Origin: Rhodoblastus acidophilus
Lineage (GTDB): Bacteria > Pseudomonadota > Alphaproteobacteria > Rhizobiales > Beijerinckiaceae
NCBI RefSeq assembly: GCF_900187365.1
Contig: NZ_FYDG01000002.1
Coordinates: forward strand, 310,001 to 374,000
DNA length: 64,000 nt
Reading direction: 5' to 3'
In this document: piece after piece, positions 28,194 to 37,598 of the stretch
Layout: each line of letters begins with the position of its first letter
Position numbering within the stretch: the first letter of the stretch is position 1
The notes under the pieces: generated by a model
Seen by the model: the letters and a program-made list of their open reading frames with translations, nothing else
Databases searched by the model: none
What the model was told of the DNA's origin: nothing
Translations under genes and position numbers: made by a program

Positions 28194-28835
28194 ATGGACT
28201 CTTTCGCGCGCTTGACGACATGCGACTCGGCGACGCGCGAGGCGCTGGGACGCCTGCCGGAGCTGACGTTCCCCGAAGGCAAAACCCTGTTTTCGGCCGG
28301 ATCGCCCTGCCAGGGCTTCGTGCTGCTGCGCCAGGGCTCGGTGCGGGTCAGCGTCACCGGCGAGAACGGGCGGCGCCTCGTGCTTTATCGCGTGGCGCCC
28401 GGCGAAACCTGCGTGCAGACCACTTTGTGCCTGATGGGCGGCCTCGACTACACGGCGGAGGGCGTGGCCGAAACCGAGGTTCGGCTCGCGATCGTCCCGC
28501 CGCCGCTGTTCAAGCGCCTGCTGCGGGATTCCGGCGATTTCGCCGAATTCGTGTTCGAACGGTTCGGCGCGCGGCTTTCGGAAATGACCCGGCTGGTCGA
28601 GAGCATCGCCTTCCTGCGGGTGGACGCCCGCCTCGCCTCGGCGGTGCTTTCGCGCGCGGGAAACGCCGCCGGGTTCGAGGCGACGCACCAGGATCTGGCC
28701 GAGGATATTGGCGCCGCGCGCGAAGTGGTCAGCCGGCAGCTGGCGCTGTTCCAGCGCGCCGGGCTGGTGCGGCTGGCGCGCGGCCGAATCGAGATCGGCG
28801 ACCGCGCCGGCCTCGAAGACCTGTCCGGTGCGTGA
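28194..28835 (+). CDS. Crp/Fnr-family transcriptional regulator
   Basis: 213 residues: cyclic-nucleotide-binding-like beta barrel (about 15-125, FPEGKTLFSAGSPCQGFVLLRQGSVRVSV) and a C-terminal winged helix (EATHQDLAEDIGAAREVVSRQLALFQRAGLVRLARGRIEI). The cysteines (10, 39 and around 73-79) do not form the N-terminal FNR cluster, so an oxygen-labile Fe-S centre is unlikely. The following DUF2892 gene is a common partner of this Crp subgroup in redox or sulfur responses. Co-transcribed with the upstream LysR gene (3-base gap). Confidence 0.92.
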   Translation: MDSFARLTTCDSATREALGRLPELTFPEGKTLFSAGSPCQGFVLLRQGSVRVSVTGENGRRLVLYRVAPGETCVQTTLCLMGGLDYTAEGVAETEVRLAIVPPPLFKRLLRDSGDFAEFVFERFGARLSEMTRLVESIAFLRVDARLASAVLSRAGNAAGFEATHQDLAEDIGAAREVVSRQLALFQRAGLVRLARGRIEIGDRAGLEDLSGA

Positions 28836-28901
28836 CCGAAGTCACCGACTTGCCGCCGCGCGCGGCTTAATCGGGAGGCGTGACCCAAACAGGAGACCGC
28901 C

Positions 28902-29090
28902 ATGACCAGAAATATCGGACAACTCGACCGCGCCATCCGCATCGTCCTCGGCCTCGCGCTGATTTCGCTTGTGTTCGTCGGCCCGCAAACGCCCTGGGGC
29001 TGGGTTGGCGTCGTTCCGCTGCTGACCGGACTGATTCGCTGGTGCCCGCCCTACGCCCTGCTCGGGATCGACACCTGCAAGAAGCCGTAA
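28902..29090 (+). CDS. DUF2892 (YgaP transmembrane-like) small membrane protein
   Basis: 62 residues with two hydrophobic segments (about 12-30 and 33-52). MTRNIGQLDRAIRIVLGLALI and the ending LLGIDTCKK match DUF2892, the membrane part of the YgaP rhodanese. There is no rhodanese domain. GGAG precedes the ATG. It sits 66 bases after the Crp-like gene and may be its target. Confidence 0.92.
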   Translation: MTRNIGQLDRAIRIVLGLALISLVFVGPQTPWGWVGVVPLLTGLIRWCPPYALLGIDTCKKP

Positions 29091-29164
29091 ACCGCCGCCG
29101 CGCGCCCCGCGCATTGCCGAGTTCGAGCCAATGGGTTAGGGAACGCGGCGATAAAGAGGGTCGC

Positions 29165-30133
29165 ATGACACGGATCGCACTGGAAGCCGCACGCAAAAGC
29201 GTCGAGATCGAAACCAAGGGCATGGCGCATTTGCGCGCCGCGCTCGACGGCGATCTCGGCCACGCGCTTGAACAAGCGATCGAGCTGATCCGCAACGCGC
29301 GCGGCCGCGTGGTGGTCTCGGGCATGGGCAAATCCGGCCATATCGGCCGCAAGGTGGCGGCGACGCTGGCCTCCACCGGCACGCCCGCCTTTTTCCTCCA
29401 CGCCGCCGAAGCCAGCCATGGCGATCTCGGCATGGTCACCCAGGACGACGTGCTGCTGGCCTTCTCCTGGTCGGGCGAGACGGCGGAACTGGCCGATCTC
29501 ATTGATTATTCCAAACGATTCACCGTGCCGCTGATCGCCGGCACCTCGCGCCGCGACAGCGCGCTCGGCCGCGCCGCCGACGTGCTGCTGCTGCTGCCGC
29601 AGGTCGAGGAGGCCTGCCCGAACGGCCTCGCGCCGACCACCTCCACCACGATTCAGCTGGTGCTCGGCGACGCGCTGGCGGTGGCGCTGATCGAGGATCG
29701 CGGTTTTACGGCGCGCGACTTCCGCATTTTCCATCCCGGCGGCAAGCTGGGGGCGCGGCTGAACAAGGTCGACGACCTCATGCACGCCGGCGAGGACATG
29801 CCGCTGCTGCCGGAAAGCGCCAGCATGAGCGAGGTCATCCTGGTCATGTCGGGCAAGCGTTTCGGCTGCGTCGGCCTCGTCGACGAGGTGGGCGCGCTGA
29901 GCGGCATCATCACCGACGGCGACCTGCGCCGCAACTGGGGGCCGGACATGCAGGACCGCCGCCCCGTTGAAATCATGACGCGCGGCCCGCGCACGGCCAA
30001 TGTCGGCTCGCTGGCCTCGGCCGCGCTGGAGACGATGAACCGGCGCAAGATCACCGTGCTGTTCATCCTCGACGCCGGCAAGCCCGTCGGCATCCTGCAC
30101 ATTCACGATCTGCTGAAAGCCGGGGTGGCCTGA
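29165..30133 (+). CDS. kdsD: Arabinose-5-phosphate isomerase (KdsD/KpsF)
   Basis: 322 residues: an SIS sugar-isomerase domain (about 40-175) and two CBS domains (about 205-322). It converts ribulose-5-phosphate to arabinose-5-phosphate, the first step to Kdo for lipopolysaccharide. Seen: VVVSGMGKSGHIGRKVAATLASTGTPAFFLHAAEASHGDLGM, AFSWSGETAEL, and the FHPGGKLGARL border. Its start at 29165 follows AAAGAGGGTCGC. The frame is open further back to 28880, but that part overlaps the DUF2892 gene. Confidence 0.96.
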   Translation: MTRIALEAARKSVEIETKGMAHLRAALDGDLGHALEQAIELIRNARGRVVVSGMGKSGHIGRKVAATLASTGTPAFFLHAAEASHGDLGMVTQDDVLLAFSWSGETAELADLIDYSKRFTVPLIAGTSRRDSALGRAADVLLLLPQVEEACPNGLAPTTSTTIQLVLGDALAVALIEDRGFTARDFRIFHPGGKLGARLNKVDDLMHAGEDMPLLPESASMSEVILVMSGKRFGCVGLVDEVGALSGIITDGDLRRNWGPDMQDRRPVEIMTRGPRTANVGSLASAALETMNRRKITVLFILDAGKPVGILHIHDLLKAGVA

Positions 30134-30155
30134 GCGCCAAGGGCGCCGCCCAACG

Positions 30156-30578
30156 TCACTCCGCGCGGAAAAAACGCAGCGTGCCCGCCAGACGCGGCGG
30201 CTTGCCGGTGTCGTTGGGGTGATTGACGCCATCCGTGACGCGCACTTCGGGAAAATCGAACGGACTGACCCCTTCCAGGCAGGCCACGTTCACGGCGAAC
30301 TGAGTTGGATCGGAGCGCCGCTGGTGATGCGTGTAGATTCCGCAGCGGGAACAGAAGAAGTGCTGCGCCACGCCAGTGTTGAAGCGATAGCTTGTCAGCG
30401 CGTCCTCGCCTTGCAGGATTTTGACCCCGCCCGCCGCCGCGGCGACGACGGCGCCTCTCATGCGGCAGTAGGAGCAGTTGCAACGGCAGATCGTATTGAA
30501 GCCGTCGCTGAGTCGCGCCTCAAACCGCACCGCGCCGCAATGGCACTGGCCCCTCCGAACATCCGCATCTCCCGCCAT
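30156..30578 (-). CDS. GFA-family (CENP-V/GFA domain) zinc protein
   Basis: 140 residues. Zinc ligands are seen as CHCG (12-15), CRCNCSYC (31-38) and CSRCG near residue 75, the GFA fold pattern. The family is named after glutathione-dependent formaldehyde-activating enzyme, but that activity is doubtful for most members. Convergent with kdsD (22-base gap) and followed upstream by a LysR gene on the same strand. Confidence 0.93.
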   Translation of the reverse strand: MAGDADVRRGQCHCGAVRFEARLSDGFNTICRCNCSYCRMRGAVVAAAAGGVKILQGEDALTSYRFNTGVAQHFFCSRCGIYTHHQRRSDPTQFAVNVACLEGVSPFDFPEVRVTDGVNHPNDTGKPPRLAGTLRFFRAE

Positions 30579-30676
30579 CGCCCTGGTCTCCTGTGTGGAT
30601 CGCCGCCCGGCGTCTCACATGAAAACCGGGCAGGCTCCGACTCTTCGCCGCAAAACCGGCGAAATTGGCGCCGGCC

Positions 30677-31618
30677 TCACATGAACGTCGAAGCCGCGGA
30701 AAACGACGGCAGATATTCGCAGCCGTGGGCGAGCCAGAATCGCCGCAGCGCGGCGGTCGCCGGCTGCAGACGCTTGCGCGCGTGATGCGCCACATACCAT
30801 TTGCGCATCACCGGCGTGCCCAGCACGTCCAGCACCGCGAGACGGCGCGCCGCCAGCTCCGCGACGATGGCGTGGGCTGAAATGAAGGCGACGCCGAGAC
30901 CGGCCATCACCGATTGCTTGATGGTCTCGTTATACGGCAGCATGATCTCGCGCCGCTGCGCCAGCGCCGGCACCCGGCTGGTCAGGCGCTCGAACCATCC
31001 CCGCGTGCCCGAGCGCGGCTCGCGCACCAAAAAGGTCTCGCCCGCCAGATCGGCGAAGCTCAGGCCCGAGCGCGCCGCCAGTTCGTGGCCGGGGCAGGCG
31101 ATCATCACCATGGGATGGTCGCCGATCTCCTCGGCGATGACAGGACATTCCGGCGGCATCGAGCCGGTGATCGCCAGATCGAGGTCGCAGCGCAGCAGCG
31201 CCGCCAGAATCGTCTCGCGGTTGCCGATCTGGATGCGCAGCTTGACCCCGGGCTGGAGACGCTGGAAGTCGGCCAGCGCTTTCGGCGCGAAATATTGCAC
31301 GGGGCTGACGATGCCGAGCGAGACGCAGCCCTGGTCGGCATATCGCATCCGGTCGAGCGCGTGGTCGCAATTGGTCAGCGCGCCCTCGATCTGGGCCAGC
31401 GCCGTCGCCACCTCCTGCCCGGCCTGCGTGGCGCGGAAGCGGTCGCCGCTGCGCTCGACCAGCGCCACCCCGGCCAGTTCCTCCAGCGCCTTGATCTGTC
31501 CGGTGATGGCCGGGGGGGTCACATGCTGCTCGGCGGCCGCCGCCGTCACGCTGCCGGTGCGCAGCACCGCCGCAAGGTAACGGATTTGCCGCAAGGTGGC
31601 TTTGCGCAGCTCGCTCAT
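30677..31618 (-). CDS. LysR-family regulator, CbbR-like
   Basis: 313 residues. The helix-turn-helix TLRQIRYLAAVLRTGSVTAAAAEQHVTPPAITGQIKALEE is followed by an effector domain with QYFAPKALADFQRLQPGV, IQIGNRETILAALL and DLDLAITGSMPPE, the pattern of CbbR-type regulators. No Calvin-cycle gene is in the window. It is divergent from acs across 367 bases, so acs is its most likely target by position. That link is inference. Confidence 0.9.
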   Translation of the reverse strand: MSELRKATLRQIRYLAAVLRTGSVTAAAAEQHVTPPAITGQIKALEELAGVALVERSGDRFRATQAGQEVATALAQIEGALTNCDHALDRMRYADQGCVSLGIVSPVQYFAPKALADFQRLQPGVKLRIQIGNRETILAALLRCDLDLAITGSMPPECPVIAEEIGDHPMVMIACPGHELAARSGLSFADLAGETFLVREPRSGTRGWFERLTSRVPALAQRREIMLPYNETIKQSVMAGLGVAFISAHAIVAELAARRLAVLDVLGTPVMRKWYVAHHARKRLQPATAALRRFWLAHGCEYLPSFSAASTFM

Positions 31619-31985
31619 TTTTTCTGAAAACGGTCCCAGCCGAAGTGAATAAGAGCCTCGGTAAACTTAGGGTAAATCGGTCCTGCGGCGCACGCCGACC
31701 GGCCCTGGTTCCTCGCGGTTGAGATTGACCTTAACGAGAGGCGGCGGGGTTGCAAAGAACGAACAATCCCTATGCCGCCCAGCGCAGGACCCCGGCCATG
31801 ACCGACAAAAAAACTTAAAAATCAGCAATTTGCGTGATTATGGGCCCCACGCGACGGCCCTGCGATGAATTGCCTCAGTCCCCCCGCCCGTCCGGCGGCC
31901 CGCACCGTGAGACGCCTTCCGACCCAGGCGCTCGGCGAACGTTGCGTCACGCCCAACCCCTATAAAAAACAAGGAAGAACCGCCC
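31619..31985. other. Intergenic region between the CbbR-like gene and acs
   Basis: 367 bases with no gene that I can support. GTAAA occurs twice eleven bases apart (31661-31665, 31672-31676) near the regulator start, one helical turn, as LysR sites often show. A tiny frame at 31799 (six codons) has no support. The acs ribosome site is AAGGAAG just before 31986. Confidence 0.6.
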
Positions 31986-33926
31986 ATGACCGCACCCGAC
32001 CTGTTTCCGGTCCGCCCCGAAGCCGCCGCCGCCGCCTGGATCAAGGCGGCCGACTATTCCCGGCTTTATCAACGCTCGCTAGCCGACCCCGCGGGCTTCT
32101 GGCGCGAGCAGGCCGGACGGCTCGACTGGATCAAGCCGTTCACTTCGGTGATCGAAGGCGGGTTCGCGGGCGACGCGCAGGTGCGCTGGTTCGCCGACGG
32201 CGTGCTCAACGCCAGCGCCAATTGCCTCGACCGGCATCTGGCGACGCGCGGCGATCAGGTCGCGCTGATTTTTGAGGGCGACGATCCCGGCGAGAGCCAG
32301 TCGGTCACCTACAAGCAAGCGCACGAGCAGGTATGCCGCCTCGCCAATGTGCTGAAAGCGCACGGCGTCAGGAAGGGCGACCGGGTCACGATCTACCTGC
32401 CGATGATTCTGGAGGCCGCTTACGCCATGCTGGCCTGCGCCCGGATCGGCGCGGTGCATTCGGTGGTGTTCGGCGGCTTCTCCTCCGACAGTCTCAAGGA
32501 CAGGATTCTGGATTGCCAAGCCAGCTTCCTGATCACGGCGGACGAGGGGCTGCGCGGCGGCCGCCGCGTGCCGCTCAAGGCCAGCGCCGACCGCGCCGCC
32601 GCCGCCTGCCCCAGCCTGAAAAACGTGCTGGTGGTGCGGCGCACCGGCGGCAAGGTCGATTGGGTCGAGGGGCGCGACCTCTGGTATGACGAGGAAATGG
32701 CCAAGGTCTCGCCGCTGTGCGAACCCGAGCCGATGGGCGCGGAAGACCCGCTGTTCATCCTCTACACCTCCGGCTCGACCGGCAAGCCCAAGGGCATGGT
32801 CCACACCACCGCGGGCTATCTGCTGCACACCGCAGTGACCCACCGCGACGTGTTCGACTACAAGGACGGCGAAATCTACTGGTGCACCGCCGATGTCGGC
32901 TGGATCACCGGCCACAGCTATATCGTCTATGGGCCACTGGCCAATGGCGCGACCACGCTGATCTTCGAGGGCGTGCCGTATTACCCGGATTGCTCGCGGT
33001 TCTGGTCGGTGATCGACAAGCACAAGGTCAACATTTTCTACACCGCGCCCACCGCCATCCGCGCGGTGATGCGCGAGGGCGATTCCTGGGTGAAAAAGAC
33101 CTGCCGCGCCAGCCTGCGCGTGCTCGGCAGCGTCGGCGAGCCGATCAACCCGGAGGCGTGGCTGTGGTTTCACGACGTGGTCGGCGAAGGCCGCTGCGCC
33201 ATCGCCGACACCTGGTTCCAGACGGAGACCGGCGGCTTCATGATCGCTCCGTTGATCGGCGCCTTCGGGGTCAAGCCGGGTTCGGCGACCAAGCCGTATT
33301 TCGGCGTGCGCCCGGCGATCGTCGATCATCAGGGCCAGGAGCAGCAAGGCGCCTGCGAGGGCGCGCTGTGCATCGCCCAGCCGTGGCCGGGCATGGCGCG
33401 CACCATTTACGGCGATCACGCCCGCTTCGTGCAGACCTATTTTTCCGCCTTCCCCGGCAAATATTTCACCGGCGACGGCGCCCAGCGTGACGCCGACGGC
33501 TATTACTGGATCACCGGCCGCGTCGACGACGTGATCAATGTCTCCGGCCATCGGCTGGGCACGGCGGAGATCGAGGCCGCGCTGGAGGCGCATCCCAAAG
33601 TCGCGGAAGCCGCCGTGGTCGGCTATCCCCATGACCTCAAGGGCCAGGGCATTTATGTCTATGTCACCCTCAACGCGGACCAGACGCCCTCGGACGAGCT
33701 GCGCCGCGAACTGGTGAAATGGGTGCGCCAGGAGATCGGCCCGATCGCCTCGCCCGACGAGATCCAATGGGCGACGGACCTGCCGAAAACGCGCTCGGGC
33801 AAGATCATGCGCCGCATCCTGCGCAAGATCGCCGCCAACGAACAGGATTCGCTGGGCGACACCTCGACCCTGGCGGATTCAAACGTGATTTCGGACCTGA
33901 TCGCCAACCGCATGAATCAGGCGTGA
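31986..33926 (+). CDS. acs: Acetyl-CoA synthetase
   Basis: 646 residues, the usual length. It activates acetate to acetyl-CoA through acetyl-AMP. Seen: [14 protein letters not shown] (about 258-271), the Acs block [52 protein letters not shown] and TRSGKIMRR with Lys606, the residue reversibly acetylated in this family. No other acs or ack-pta gene is in the window. Divergent from a CbbR-like regulator; a hairpin lies between acs and the next convergent gene. Confidence 0.98.
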   Translation: MTAPDLFPVRPEAAAAAWIKAADYSRLYQRSLADPAGFWREQAGRLDWIKPFTSVIEGGFAGDAQVRWFADGVLNASANCLDRHLATRGDQVALIFEGDDPGESQSVTYKQAHEQVCRLANVLKAHGVRKGDRVTIYLPMILEAAYAMLACARIGAVHSVVFGGFSSDSLKDRILDCQASFLITADEGLRGGRRVPLKASADRAAAACPSLKNVLVVRRTGGKVDWVEGRDLWYDEEMAKVSPLCEPEPMGAEDPLFILYTSGSTGKPKGMVHTTAGYLLHTAVTHRDVFDYKDGEIYWCTADVGWITGHSYIVYGPLANGATTLIFEGVPYYPDCSRFWSVIDKHKVNIFYTAPTAIRAVMREGDSWVKKTCRASLRVLGSVGEPINPEAWLWFHDVVGEGRCAIADTWFQTETGGFMIAPLIGAFGVKPGSATKPYFGVRPAIVDHQGQEQQGACEGALCIAQPWPGMARTIYGDHARFVQTYFSAFPGKYFTGDGAQRDADGYYWITGRVDDVINVSGHRLGTAEIEAALEAHPKVAEAAVVGYPHDLKGQGIYVYVTLNADQTPSDELRRELVKWVRQEIGPIASPDEIQWATDLPKTRSGKIMRRILRKIAANEQDSLGDTSTLADSNVISDLIANRMNQA

Positions 33927-33932
33927 CCTGAA

Positions 33933-33955
33933 GCGGGGGGCGGTCAGCCCCCCGC
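33933..33955. terminator. Hairpin between acs and the decarboxylase gene
   Basis: GCGGGGGG (33933-33940) pairs with CCCCCCGC (33948-33955) over a 7-base loop, seven bases past the acs stop and eleven before the convergent stop. There is no T run, so strand and strength are uncertain. Confidence 0.45.
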
Positions 33956-33965
33956 AAACGCGCGG

Positions 33966-36305
33966 CTATTCGGGGTCGGCGACATAGGCGTGGAAGCGGA
34001 TCACGCCGTTCTCATCCACTTCGCGGTGCAGGCCCTGGATTTCCGCCTCGAAACCGGGGAACAGGTTGGCGCCGCGCTCGAACGTCTTCAAATATTCCAG
34101 CATCGGCTTGGCGCGGTCGTCGAGAATCTCGCCGGGCGCGATGGTGGCGATGCCCGGCGGATAGACCACGAACAGAGTGGTGGCGATCTTGCCGTACATT
34201 TCATCGAGCGGCAGGTAGCGCACCTGATTGCGGGTCAGCTTCTGCACGGCTTCCTGCGGGCGCATCACCTTGGTCGGCAGATGCTCGGGCCGGAACTGGC
34301 GGCGCTGCAAATCCGACGTGTTCGCCGCCTTGTAGAACGCGTGCATCTGGGCGCACAGGTCGCGCAGCCGCATTTTGGCGTATTTCTGCGGGCGGCGCGC
34401 CACGAATTCGGGGATGACGTCTTCGAGCGGCGCGTTCTCGTCATGATAGGTCTTGAACGCCACCAGAGCCGAAATCAGCGCGCCGGCCTTGCTCGACTCG
34501 ACGCCCGGCGTGAGCAGGAACAGCAGCGAATTCAGGTCGTTCTTTTCGGGAACGATGCGGTTTTCGCGCAAATATTGCGCGACCACCGGCGCGGGCACGC
34601 CATGGTCGAGATATTCGCCGGTCTTGCGGTTGAAGCCGGGCGTGATCAGCGTGAGCTTGCACGGATCGGTCAGCGCATAATTCTCGTCGATATGCTGGAA
34701 TCCATGCCATTTGGCGCCGGGCGCAAACGTCCAGTAGGCGGAATTTTCGGCGAGGTCGTCGGTCGACACATCCTCCCAGGGCATCCAGCCGTCTTCGGTC
34801 TCGACTTCGTCGGGCACGAACGGATCGAAGAACCAGGCGTTGGCCTTGTCCTTGGCCTTTTCATGGAATTCCCGGCCGAGCGCCCGGATTTTCTTGCGGA
34901 TTTCGATGCCGAGCCGAATCGTGTCGTCCCACAGCACCACGCCGGACTTGCCCTTCATCATCTGCGCGCCGACGTCGAGCGAGGCGAACAGCGGATAGAA
35001 CGGCGAGGTCGAAGCGTGAATCAGGAACGTCTCGTTGAAACGCTTGTGCTCGATGCGCCGGCTCTGCCCCTTGATGTGGCGATCCTTGAAATGAATCTGC
35101 GACGCCTGCGAAAAGCTGGCGAGCTGCTTGTGGGTCGATTGCGTCGCGATGATGCCCGGCGCGTTCGGCCCGAGATTTTGCAGGCCCATGGCGAAATGGC
35201 CGCCAAAAATCGGGTGGAACTTCATGAAGCCGGCCCAGGCCTCGTCGAACAGGATGTAGTCGCAGAGATGGCCGATCTTGTTGAGGATGACCTCGGCGTT
35301 ATAGATCGTGCCGTCATAGGAGCATTGCTCGATCACGGCCACGCGGAACGGGCGCTCGCGCTTCCACGCCTCCGGGTCGGTCACCAGCGAATTGTCGCGG
35401 ATTTTCTCGCGGATGGTCTTTTCGTCCAGCGCCTCATAGTCGATCGGGCCGATCAGGCCGAAGGCGTTGCGGTCGGTTTCGAGATAGATCGGCACGCCGC
35501 CGCCGAGCATCAGCGCGCCATGATGCGCCGCCTTGTGATTGTTGCGGTCGAACAGCACGAGATCGCCGGGCGCCACCAGCGCCGACAGCACGACCTTGTT
35601 GGAGGCCGAGGTGCCGTTCAGCACGAAATAGGTGCGCTCGGCGCCGAAAATCTTGGCCGCCTCTTTTTGCGCGCGCAAGGCCGGGCCTTCGTGGGTGAGG
35701 AGATCGCCGAGTTCCAAGACCGAATTGTCGAGGTCGTCGCGGAAAATCGCTTCGCCCAAATGCTCGACGAAAATCCGGCCGATCGGGCTGCGGCTGTAGA
35801 ACACGCCGCCGTTATGGCCGGGGCAGGTCCAGAGCATGTTGCCTTCTTCTGCGTAATCCACCAGCTCGCCGAAGAACGGGGTCTTCATGGTCTCGGCATA
35901 TTGCTTGAGCCGCGACACCAGGTTTTTGGCGATGAATTCCGGTGTTTCCTCGGCGAGGAACACATAGCCGTCGACATTGTCGAGCACGTCGATGGGCAGG
36001 TCCTCGAAACGCTTGCGCCGCACCAGCAGGATGATCGGCATTTCCAGGCCGCGCTTGCGCACATAGGAAATGAGGCCCGCCGTCTTGGAGTTCATGCCCT
36101 TTTTGCCCCAATCGACGATCATGCAGCCGATGGCGGCGTCGGTCTTGATCGCAAGCTCCGCATCTTCCACACGCCGCGCGCGGGTGACCTCGAAGCCGGA
36201 TTTCTCCACCGCCAGCACGATATGGGCGAGCCGCGTGCCTTCCAGCTCGTCCGGGTCGAACGAGGGCGCGCAAAGCAGGAAGTTGAACCGGCGGAAATAA
36301 TCCAT
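33966..36305 (-). CDS. Arginine/lysine/ornithine decarboxylase, large class (OKR_DC)
   Basis: 779 residues with the three OKR_DC parts: a response-regulator-like wing domain (about 1-130), the PLP aminotransferase-like core (about 140-590) and the C-terminal domain. The PLP lysine is Lys393 in [10 protein letters not shown]. Other anchors: [33 protein letters not shown] and [14 protein letters not shown]. Size and the N-terminal wing match AdiA/SpeA-like arginine decarboxylases of alphaproteobacteria; substrate cannot be fixed by eye. The ATG at 36305 starts the wing domain. The same frame is open far upstream but lies antisense to gshB there. Confidence 0.92.
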   Translation of the reverse strand: MDYFRRFNFLLCAPSFDPDELEGTRLAHIVLAVEKSGFEVTRARRVEDAELAIKTDAAIGCMIVDWGKKGMNSKTAGLISYVRKRGLEMPIILLVRRKRFEDLPIDVLDNVDGYVFLAEETPEFIAKNLVSRLKQYAETMKTPFFGELVDYAEEGNMLWTCPGHNGGVFYSRSPIGRIFVEHLGEAIFRDDLDNSVLELGDLLTHEGPALRAQKEAAKIFGAERTYFVLNGTSASNKVVLSALVAPGDLVLFDRNNHKAAHHGALMLGGGVPIYLETDRNAFGLIGPIDYEALDEKTIREKIRDNSLVTDPEAWKRERPFRVAVIEQCSYDGTIYNAEVILNKIGHLCDYILFDEAWAGFMKFHPIFGGHFAMGLQNLGPNAPGIIATQSTHKQLASFSQASQIHFKDRHIKGQSRRIEHKRFNETFLIHASTSPFYPLFASLDVGAQMMKGKSGVVLWDDTIRLGIEIRKKIRALGREFHEKAKDKANAWFFDPFVPDEVETEDGWMPWEDVSTDDLAENSAYWTFAPGAKWHGFQHIDENYALTDPCKLTLITPGFNRKTGEYLDHGVPAPVVAQYLRENRIVPEKNDLNSLLFLLTPGVESSKAGALISALVAFKTYHDENAPLEDVIPEFVARRPQKYAKMRLRDLCAQMHAFYKAANTSDLQRRQFRPEHLPTKVMRPQEAVQKLTRNQVRYLPLDEMYGKIATTLFVVYPPGIATIAPGEILDDRAKPMLEYLKTFERGANLFPGFEAEIQGLHREVDENGVIRFHAYVADPE

Positions 36306-36644
36306 GGCGATCCCCGGAGGTTTGGGCGAGCTGTTCTGGCCACGCCGCGTGACCGTATGATGAAGCCGTATAAAGCAAATGCGCCGCGAATCTATCCCGG
36401 TCTGGCGAAAAGCGCGCCGCCGCCGCGGCGGCGCCTGACCCCGCACCGCGCCGTCGCCGGCGCGACCCGCCACAAAAGCTTGATCGCGAATCAATTTGGG
36501 ATAGGGTTCGCCATCCGGAACGGGGTCGGGCCTTGCGCGATCCGGCGCCGTCAGACGCGGCTCGAAAAAGGCCGCGGCCGTCGCCATGTTCCCATGGAGT
36601 GCGTGGACATCAGCGACAACCGGATTTCCCAAAAGAGAAGCAGA
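36306..36644. other. Intergenic region between the decarboxylase gene and gshB
   Basis: 339 bases between divergent start codons, expected to hold both promoters. A GC-rich hairpin-forming run (GCCGCCGCCGCGGCGGC) lies near 36417-36433. TTGAT-N5-ATCAA at 36480-36494 resembles an FNR box with one base too many. I see no gene and no clear -10/-35 pair. Confidence 0.5.
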
Positions 36645-37598
36645 ATGAGCAAGATCACCCGTATCGCCGTGCAAATGGACCCGATCGAGCGAATCAACAT
36701 CGCCGGCGACTCCACCTTCGCCCTGCTGCTGGAGGCCCGCGCCAGGGGCTTTGAAATTCTCTATTACACGCCGGACAAACTGTCGCTGCGCGGCCAGGAC
36801 GTGGTCGCCACGGCGCAGACCCTGTCGGTGCGCGACATCGCCGGCGACCATTTCACCGCGGGAACGCCGCGCGAAATCTTCCTGCGCGACATGGACGTGG
36901 TGCTGCTGCGCCAGGATCCGCCGTTCGATTTGTCCTACATCACCTCGACGCATCTGCTCGAGAAGATCGGCGGCAAGACCCTGGTGGTCAACGATCCCGT
37001 CAGCGTGCGCAACGCGCCCGAAAAACTGTTCGTGATGGATTTCCCGCAGCTGATGCCGCCGACGCTCATCACCCGCGACCGCGCCGCCATCGACGCCTTC
37101 CGCGCCCAGCATGGCGAAGTCGTGATGAAGCCGCTGCACGGCCATGGCGGCGCCGCCGTGTTCCGCCTGCAAAACCAGGACGCCAATTACGGCTCGCTGT
37201 ATGACCTGTTCGCCACCTCGTTCCGCGAGCAATGGGTGGTGCAGAAATTCCTGCCGGCGGTGAAGAAGGGCGACAAGCGCATCATCCTGGTCGACGGCCA
37301 GCCCGCCGGCGCGGTCAATCGCGTGCCGGCCGAGAACGACATCCGCTCCAACATGGTGCGCGGCGGCGCGGCCGAGGCCGCCGACCTCACCGAGCGCGAG
37401 CGGGAGATTTGCGCGACCATCGGCTCGGAACTGAAGCGGCGCGGCCTGATCTTCGTCGGCATCGACGTGATCGACGGCTGGCTGACGGAAATCAACGTCA
37501 CCTCGCCCACGGGCGTCCGAGCGATCAAGCGCACCGGCGGCCCCGACCTCGCCGTCGCCATCTGGGATGCGATCGAGGCGAGGGTCAACGCGCAATGA
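36645..37598 (+). CDS. gshB: Glutathione synthetase
   Basis: 317 residues, ATP-grasp enzyme joining gamma-glutamylcysteine and glycine. Seen: [69 protein letters not shown] and the Mg/ATP block [30 protein letters not shown] precedes the ATG at 36645. The stop overlaps the glnD start (ATGA), so glutathione synthesis and nitrogen signalling are translationally coupled. Confidence 0.97.
   Translation: MSKITRIAVQMDPIERINIAGDSTFALLLEARARGFEILYYTPDKLSLRGQDVVATAQTLSVRDIAGDHFTAGTPREIFLRDMDVVLLRQDPPFDLSYITSTHLLEKIGGKTLVVNDPVSVRNAPEKLFVMDFPQLMPPTLITRDRAAIDAFRAQHGEVVMKPLHGHGGAAVFRLQNQDANYGSLYDLFATSFREQWVVQKFLPAVKKGDKRIILVDGQPAGAVNRVPAENDIRSNMVRGGAAEAADLTEREREICATIGSELKRRGLIFVGIDVIDGWLTEINVTSPTGVRAIKRTGGPDLAVAIWDAIEARVNAQ

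Noticed and set aside
31799-31819. Small frame ATG...TAA of six codons before acs
   Set aside because: Too short, no ribosome site, and nothing suggests a leader peptide function.
36480-36494. TTGAT-N5-ATCAA as an FNR/FixK box before gshB
   Set aside because: FNR and FixK sites need a 4-base spacer; this one has five, and no promoter is visible at a matching distance.
33966-37598. Two very long opposing open frames, about 1200 codons on each strand, covering the decarboxylase and gshB
   Set aside because: Each is a real gene plus an open antisense extension, common in GC-rich DNA with G/C in third positions. The antisense parts are rich in Arg, Gly, His and Gln and have no family signature.
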